From Basidiobolus meristosporus CBS 931.73 (lineage: Eukaryota > Basidiobolomycota > Basidiobolomycetes > Basidiobolales > Basidiobolaceae): 64,000 nucleotides of DNA. The stretch covers positions 60,918-124,917 of the forward strand of contig MCFE01000217.1 of NCBI GenBank assembly GCA_002104905.1, given 5' to 3'. Positions 58,702 through 64,000 of the stretch are shown here, in pieces. A program made the position numbers and the translations under genes. The notes below the pieces were generated by a model. The model made no database searches. It saw only the letters and a program-made list of their open reading frames with translations, and had not been told where the DNA came from. The first letter of the stretch is position 1. Every line of letters begins with the position of its first letter.

Positions 58702-58783
58702 TGACAAGAGTGGGGTTCGAACCCACGCCTCCGGAGAGACTGCGGCCTAAACGCAGCGCCTTGGACCACTCGGCCATCTTGCC
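58702..58783 (-). tRNA. tRNA-Leu(UAG), second copy, spanning the unit 1/2 boundary
   Basis: Identical over 82 bases to the gene at 57,514-57,595, with different flanks. Its first 15 bases (58,769-58,783) are the start of unit 2. A T5 terminator follows. Confidence 0.95.
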
Positions 58784-59319
58784 ATGTCTTTTCTCCAGGT
58801 ACACAGTACGCTAGGGATATAGCTGAAATTAGTGGTATTAGTAGTATTACACCTGCTATCCGACACTAAATCAAAGCCACTTCCAGACATGAATGCATAC
58901 TACCATCATTGAAGGTGACCAAAATCCTGGGTGCCTATTACATATCAATGAATATGATGAGGAAACCTCGTTAGACTCGGCTATATGCTATTCCTGTATA
59001 ATCAGAAGCTAAAAGGACATGCTCCTCCACTGATCAACAATGTTCTTGAGCTGCAGGCAAATGCTTCTTTTTTATGGGAGTAGGTTGCCAGTAATTGAGT
59101 GTTGATTTGGCAAAAATGAACATTCACTACAACAACAGCTAGGATGTGAACATACGGCCTTCCTACTAGGAGGGGGTGCGATATCAACCAAGCTATCAAA
59201 ATTCCGGAGACTCCATCCGCTGAAGTGTTTACTTGGCCCGCGGTTTGCTAATATGGAGGTTAAACAAACCCTGCACCAAGCCAAAAAAATATACAAAGCT
59301 TGATTTAGCATAAAATGAG

Positions 59320-59415
59320 TGCTCCAGGCGGGGATCGAACCCGCGACCTTCGCGTGACTCAAGTATAGAGAGTTACTCTATAAGCACGACGCATTAACCA
59401 CTTTGCTACTGGAGC
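59320..59415 (-). tRNA. tRNA-Ile(UAU), form a, unit 2
   Basis: Exact copy of 55,685-55,780 at +3,635, intron and terminator included. Confidence 0.95.
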
Positions 59416-59771
59416 GTCTTGGTCTAATGCTTCTATGGGTTGAAATGATACCTACCCAAAACTTCCAAGCTCAAATATTAGTTGAGTATTTACACACCTC
59501 AAGGGTAAGTGTGTACCAAGATATCGATCTAAGGTGAGCCTCAACAAATAGACAACTTTCTATTCAAAGGGCACTACGTCAGGCTCATTTAGCTATTCAG
59601 TGTAGCATGCCATGCCTATGGAATGAGTAGGACTAGGTTGGTGATTAAAATTACACACCAACTGATAGACACATATAATTAAATTGGTAGCTGAAATCTG
59701 AGCCTAATGGTAAGTGTCTGTGTGAAGTAGAGTTAAACCAGCAACATCTGGATGAGAAGCTGAGTTTAAAA

Positions 59772-59842
59772 TGCATACTCGGGGAATCGAACCCCGGTCT
59801 ACCGCGTGGCAGGCGGTAATTATACCACTAAACCAAGTATGC
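59772..59842 (-). tRNA. tRNA-Gly(GCC), unit 2
   Basis: Exact copy of 56,137-56,207 at +3,635. Confidence 0.95.
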
Positions 59843-60791
59843 AACTGTGAACAACTTATCTCTTAAGGAACTCATTATCCCATATATTAAACAGCCGTAT
59901 AGACAGCACTACAACACCCCATGAATTCAAGGCAGGAAAAACCGATTATTTGTGTAATGGATAATGACGATTCCTACCCCCTACGTACGAGTGAATCTAA
60001 TATTCCACTTGTATATGCGGCAGATTGGCCCGCCGAGTTCATTTTTCATGGAGACAGGCCCAGAGAGATTAGAACAGACTCGTAGCTGAGAGGGGGTATT
60101 TTGGTAGGATTTAGGTGGTGTGAGGGGGACCGATGAGATCACCAGAGACACGCCAACAATAACGACACACACACATAGCATACATGACCAGGCCAATAGT
60201 TTAGTTGCGAGGGCGGGATGGGAGTGTGGCAAGTTCGTGGTTCAAATCCGACCCCCTCGTTAGGATTAGAAGAATCGGCAGTAAAATGAGCGGGTTATGC
60301 AGAAATTTTGCGCCAGAAAGAATGGGGGATCCGCGACGGATAAGGGAGAGAAAATGGGAAATTTCCAGCAACCCTAAACCCTAAGAGCAGGAATTCAGGG
60401 GTTTGCACAGACACGACACTGTGGTGGCAGGATATACAGCAGACTCGTGGGGAATTTTTCTGGTTAGAACCCGTTCCGCACTTTATATTTTGGGAAGAAA
60501 GTCATCGGTTTGTAGTGTGAACAGCAGCAGCACCTATGGACTGAAAAGGCCTCCACCGACCCCCTTCCTTGAAAGCGGTTGTTGTCACTGTAGCTGGGCG
60601 AGCAAGAAAGGGAAAGGAAATGACGAACCGAACCGAACCAAAATGAAACAACACATAGCTTAGCCGCCTCAGATGTGAAATCACCGTATCCCGAACCAGG
60701 CCAGGGGTTATGCACAGGCTACCCAGCAGCGGACCTTTTGGGGGGGGGGGAAACGGGCGAATGTATAAGAAAAGAAAAAGGGGAAAACAAG

Positions 60792-60873
60792 CGACGGCCA
60801 CAGGATTTGAACCTGTGCGGGCAGAGCCCAACAGATTTCGAGTCTGTCTCCTTAACCACTCGGACAGACCGTC
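60792..60873 (-). tRNA. tRNA-Ser(CGA), first copy, unit 2
   Basis: Exact copy of 57,157-57,238 at +3,635. Confidence 0.95.
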
Positions 60874-61148
60874 GTACTCACGAGCGATTGTTAATCGCGA
60901 ATTTATTTCGAATTTCTTATCTGGGTTGAGACAAAGTGGTGATTCTTCCGAGTACCTTCACTCAATTTAGGGTTAGAGGGTAGATAATGCTAACATTGTA
61001 ATGCAAGATCCCCAACCAGTCTTTGTAAAAGACACGCACGCGTTGCATGGCTGCTTGGATTGCGAGAGACAAGATAAAGCAGATGACATAAGATTAGCCC
61101 AAATGGGGTATGGCAACTCAAAGTTAAATGCCCGCCTGCAAAAAGTAT

Positions 61149-61230
61149 TGACAAGAGTGGGGTTCGAACCCACGCCTCCGGAGAGACTGCGGCCTAAACG
61201 CAGCGCCTTGGACCACTCGGCCATCTTGCC
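61149..61230 (-). tRNA. tRNA-Leu(UAG), first copy, unit 2
   Basis: Exact copy of 57,514-57,595 at +3,635. Confidence 0.95.
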
Positions 61231-61710
61231 TCACGCAGGGTGCTTGCTTGGCTCAACGGTCTCATGCTCCTTTCCTCAGGCAGCCTTCTCGGGTTACGAG
61301 CTATGAATGGGCACATCCAATTCTCAATTCCTAGCTAACTTATGCTATCGTTGGGGTTAGGGATATTTAGTGGTAGTACTAGCCACTATGGGATGCGCGC
61401 ACAACAGAGAGCAAACATGACACATTCAATTCAATTCAATTCAATACAATATTAGAACAACGCAAAGCCCGGTGGCTTGGGCTAAGTTGATTAGTGACAA
61501 ATCTCCGCTCTTCTCCTCAAGACATTTCATAGTGATGAATAAGCATCTGCATATTGCCGAGTGCCCACGCTAGAAGGGTTAAGTACATCAAGGTTTGTCT
61601 GAAAGAGGGAATAAAGAAATATATGATCCTAAAGAAAAAGGCTAACCTTCTCTTTTCGAGTGTGCTCATGGATTATTACAAGATATGAGCTAAAGAGATG
61701 CAAAACACAG

Positions 61711-61806
61711 TGCTCCAGGCGGGGATCGAACCCGCGACCTTCGCGTGACTGAAGTATAGAGAGTTACTCTATAAGCACGACGCATTAACCTCCTTGCTAC
61801 TGGAGC
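61711..61806 (-). tRNA. tRNA-Ile(UAU), form b, unit 2
   Basis: Exact copy of 58,076-58,171 at +3,635, intron included. Confidence 0.95.
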
Positions 61807-62051
61807 CCGTCGTTTACGGCTGATCGTTCTAAATTTCATTATTTTTTATAATGCATTTATCTCATAGATGTCAGCCGGTCTACTTTTTCCAAATGGAATA
61901 TAGTTCTTATGATAGTACCTCACCTCATCCACGTGTTGATAAACATGAGCCGGGATTAGGGTTTCCCAGTAGTACAATGGTAGGTAGCCTACAAATTATT
62001 TATCGAAATATCACATAATCACACAGAATGTTTTGATCTATTTACAAAAAT

Positions 62052-62133
62052 CGACGGCCACAGGATTTGAACCTGTGCGGGCAGAGCCCAACAGATTTCG
62101 AGTCTGTCTCCTTAACCACTCGGACAGACCGTC
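62052..62133 (-). tRNA. tRNA-Ser(CGA), second copy, unit 2
   Basis: Exact copy of 58,417-58,498 at +3,635. Confidence 0.95.
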
Positions 62134-62336
62134 ATACGGGAATCGGAGCAGATTTTAGAGACAACACTTCCATGGTGTAATGCATACAAGTGTAGTCAAA
62201 GCAAATAGCCTTGATGGCCACGAGAAAATAAAAGATACTTTCCCCATTCGCTAGGCAAGCTCCAAACCATTGAAAATAGTTTACTGGTCAAGTCTAGCTA
62301 CTAGGTTAAAAAGTATGGATAATACTTAAAAAGTGT

Positions 62337-62418
62337 TGACAAGAGTGGGGTTCGAACCCACGCCTCCGGAGAGACTGCGGCCTAAACGCAGCGCCTTGGA
62401 CCACTCGGCCATCTTGCC
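62337..62418 (-). tRNA. tRNA-Leu(UAG), second copy, spanning the unit 2/3 boundary
   Basis: Exact copy of 58,702-58,783 at +3,635. Its 5' end opens unit 3. Confidence 0.95.
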
Positions 62419-62954
62419 ATGTCTTTTCTCCAGGTACACAGTACGCTAGGGATATAGCTGAAATTAGTGGTATTAGTAGTATTACACCTGCTATCCGACA
62501 CTAAATCAAAGCCACTTCCAGACATGAATGCATACTACCATCATTGAAGGTGACCAAAATCCTGGGTGCCTATTACATATCAATGAATATGATGAGGAAA
62601 CCTCGTTAGACTCGGCTATATGCTATTCCTGTATAATCAGAAGCTAAAAGGACATGCTCCTCCACTGATCAACAATGTTCTTGAGCTGCAGGCAAATGCT
62701 TCTTTTTTATGGGAGTAGGTTGCCAGTAATTGAGTGTTGATTTGGCAAAAATGAACATTCACTACAACAACAGCTAGGATGTGAACATACGGCCTTCCTA
62801 CTAGGAGGGGGTGCGATATCAACCAAGCTATCAAAATTCCGGAGACTCCATCCGCTGAAGTGTTTACTTGGCCCGCGGTTTGCTAATATGGAGGTTAAAC
62901 AAACCCTGCACCAAGCCAAAAAAATATACAAAGCTTGATTTAGCATAAAATGAG

Positions 62955-63050
62955 TGCTCCAGGCGGGGATCGAACCCGCGACCTTCGCGTGACTCAAGTA
63001 TAGAGAGTTACTCTATAAGCACGACGCATTAACCACTTTGCTACTGGAGC
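62955..63050 (-). tRNA. tRNA-Ile(UAU), form a, unit 3
   Basis: Exact copy of 55,685-55,780 at +7,270. Confidence 0.95.
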
Positions 63051-63406
63051 GTCTTGGTCTAATGCTTCTATGGGTTGAAATGATACCTACCCAAAACTTC
63101 CAAGCTCAAATATTAGTTGAGTATTTACACACCTCAAGGGTAAGTGTGTACCAAGATATCGATCTAAGGTGAGCCTCAACAAATAGACAACTTTCTATTC
63201 AAAGGGCACTACGTCAGGCTCATTTAGCTATTCAGTGTAGCATGCCATGCCTATGGAATGAGTAGGACTAGGTTGGTGATTAAAATTACACACCAACTGA
63301 TAGACACATATAATTAAATTGGTAGCTGAAATCTGAGCCTAATGGTAAGTGTCTGTGTGAAGTAGAGTTAAACCAGCAACATCTGGATGAGAAGCTGAGT
63401 TTAAAA

Positions 63407-63477
63407 TGCATACTCGGGGAATCGAACCCCGGTCTACCGCGTGGCAGGCGGTAATTATACCACTAAACCAAGTATGC
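63407..63477 (-). tRNA. tRNA-Gly(GCC), unit 3
   Basis: Exact copy of 56,137-56,207 at +7,270. The window ends before the next tRNA of this unit. Confidence 0.95.
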
Positions 63478-64000
63478 AACTGTGAACAACTTATCTCTTA
63501 AGGAACTCATTATCCCATATATTAAACAGCCGTATAGACAGCACTACAACACCCCATGAATTCAAGGCAGGAAAAACCGATTATTTGTGTAATGGATAAT
63601 GACGATTCCTACCCCCTACGTACGAGTGAATCTAATATTCCACTTGTATATGCGGCAGATTGGCCCGCCGAGTTCATTTTTCATGGAGACAGGCCCAGAG
63701 AGATTAGAACAGACTCGTAGCTGAGAGGGGGTATTTTGGTAGGATTTAGGTGGTGTGAGGGGGACCGATGAGATCACCAGAGACACGCCAACAATAACGA
63801 CACACACACATAGCATACATGACCAGGCCAATAGTTTAGTTGCGAGGGCGGGATGGGAGTGTGGCAAGTTCGTGGTTCAAATCCGACCCCCTCGTTAGGA
63901 TTAGAAGAATCGGCAGTAAAATGAGCGGGTTATGCAGAAATTTTGCGCCAGAAAGAATGGGGGATCCGCGACGGATAAGGGAGAGAAAATGGGAAATTTC

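Larger units (their letters stand above)
55134..64000. repeat. Tandem array of a 3,635-bp tRNA-gene unit
   Basis: The units run 55,134-58,768, 58,769-62,403 and 62,404 to the window end (truncated). All frames and all tRNA genes that I compared recur at exact 3,635-bp offsets without a difference. The unit boundary lies inside the tRNA-Leu gene that ends each unit. Each unit carries seven minus-strand tRNA genes, an ATTCA pentanucleotide run (57,788-57,809 in unit 1) and several TTAGGG-type motifs. No protein gene is supported inside. The open frames of 65-110 residues run through tRNA genes or lack motifs. Confidence 0.95.

Noticed and set aside
55367-63867. Open frames of 65-110 residues inside the tRNA array
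   Set aside because: They run through tRNA genes or lack any motif, and they repeat only because the DNA unit repeats. Not reported as proteins.
55134-64000. CRISPR array or bacterial-type repeat system
   Set aside because: The repeat is 3.6 kb long and filled with eukaryotic tRNA genes. There is no short-repeat and spacer pattern anywhere in the window.

Overview
This window is a nuclear contig from a fungus. The signs are many short GT-AG introns, a GDS1/APSES-type regulator, a bZIP factor, Ty1/copia and Ty3/gypsy chromodomain retroelements, and tnp2-type DNA transposons. A RecQ4 helicase that still carries the Sld2-like N-terminus, which Dikarya usually have as a separate protein, leans towards an early-diverging lineage, but I cannot name the organism.

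Region 1 (1 to about 33,180) is a graveyard of nested mobile elements. It is AT-rich and almost free of CG dinucleotides. It holds several broken copies of a tnp2/DUF4218-type DNA transposon. These are repeatedly found next to an unrecognised, oppositely transcribed gene that I call ORF-B. It also holds a 5'-truncated chromovirus (8.9-12.7 kb), at least three copia relics, and solo LTRs, two of them with clean target-site duplications. The best copia copy (28.56-33.0 kb) has a half-tRNA-type primer binding site whose ATG is also the apparent Gag start.

Region 2 (about 33.2-54.7 kb) has balanced composition, is CG-rich and carries genes. There are four genes I can model in full: a 17-exon RecQ4/RECQL4 helicase (minus, 34,126-38,813); a single-exon bZIP factor (minus, 42,708-43,880); a secreted, probably GPI-anchored plant-type LRR protein in 12 exons (plus, 47,566-49,620); and a 5-exon GDS1 winged-helix plus APSES/KilA-N regulator (plus, 51,108-54,674). 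Long stretches between them (38.8-42.7, 43.9-47.5 and 49.6-51.1 kb) have no gene I can support.

Region 3 (55,134 to the window end) is a head-to-tail array of a 3,635-bp unit, with two full copies and a truncated third. Each unit holds seven tRNA genes, all on the minus strand: Ile(UAU), Gly(GCC), Ser(CGA), Leu(UAG), a second Ile(UAU), Ser(CGA) and Leu(UAG). Each has an intact cloverleaf, and a run of at least four T lies just past its 3' end. Sixteen complete tRNA genes are in view and the array runs off the window. Tandem arrays of mixed tRNA genes are best known from Entamoeba. This is the most unusual structure in the window.

The protein genes do not form an obvious pathway together. The interest lies in the tRNA array, the exon-per-repeat LRR gene, the Sld2-RecQ4 fusion and the transposon-associated ORF-B.
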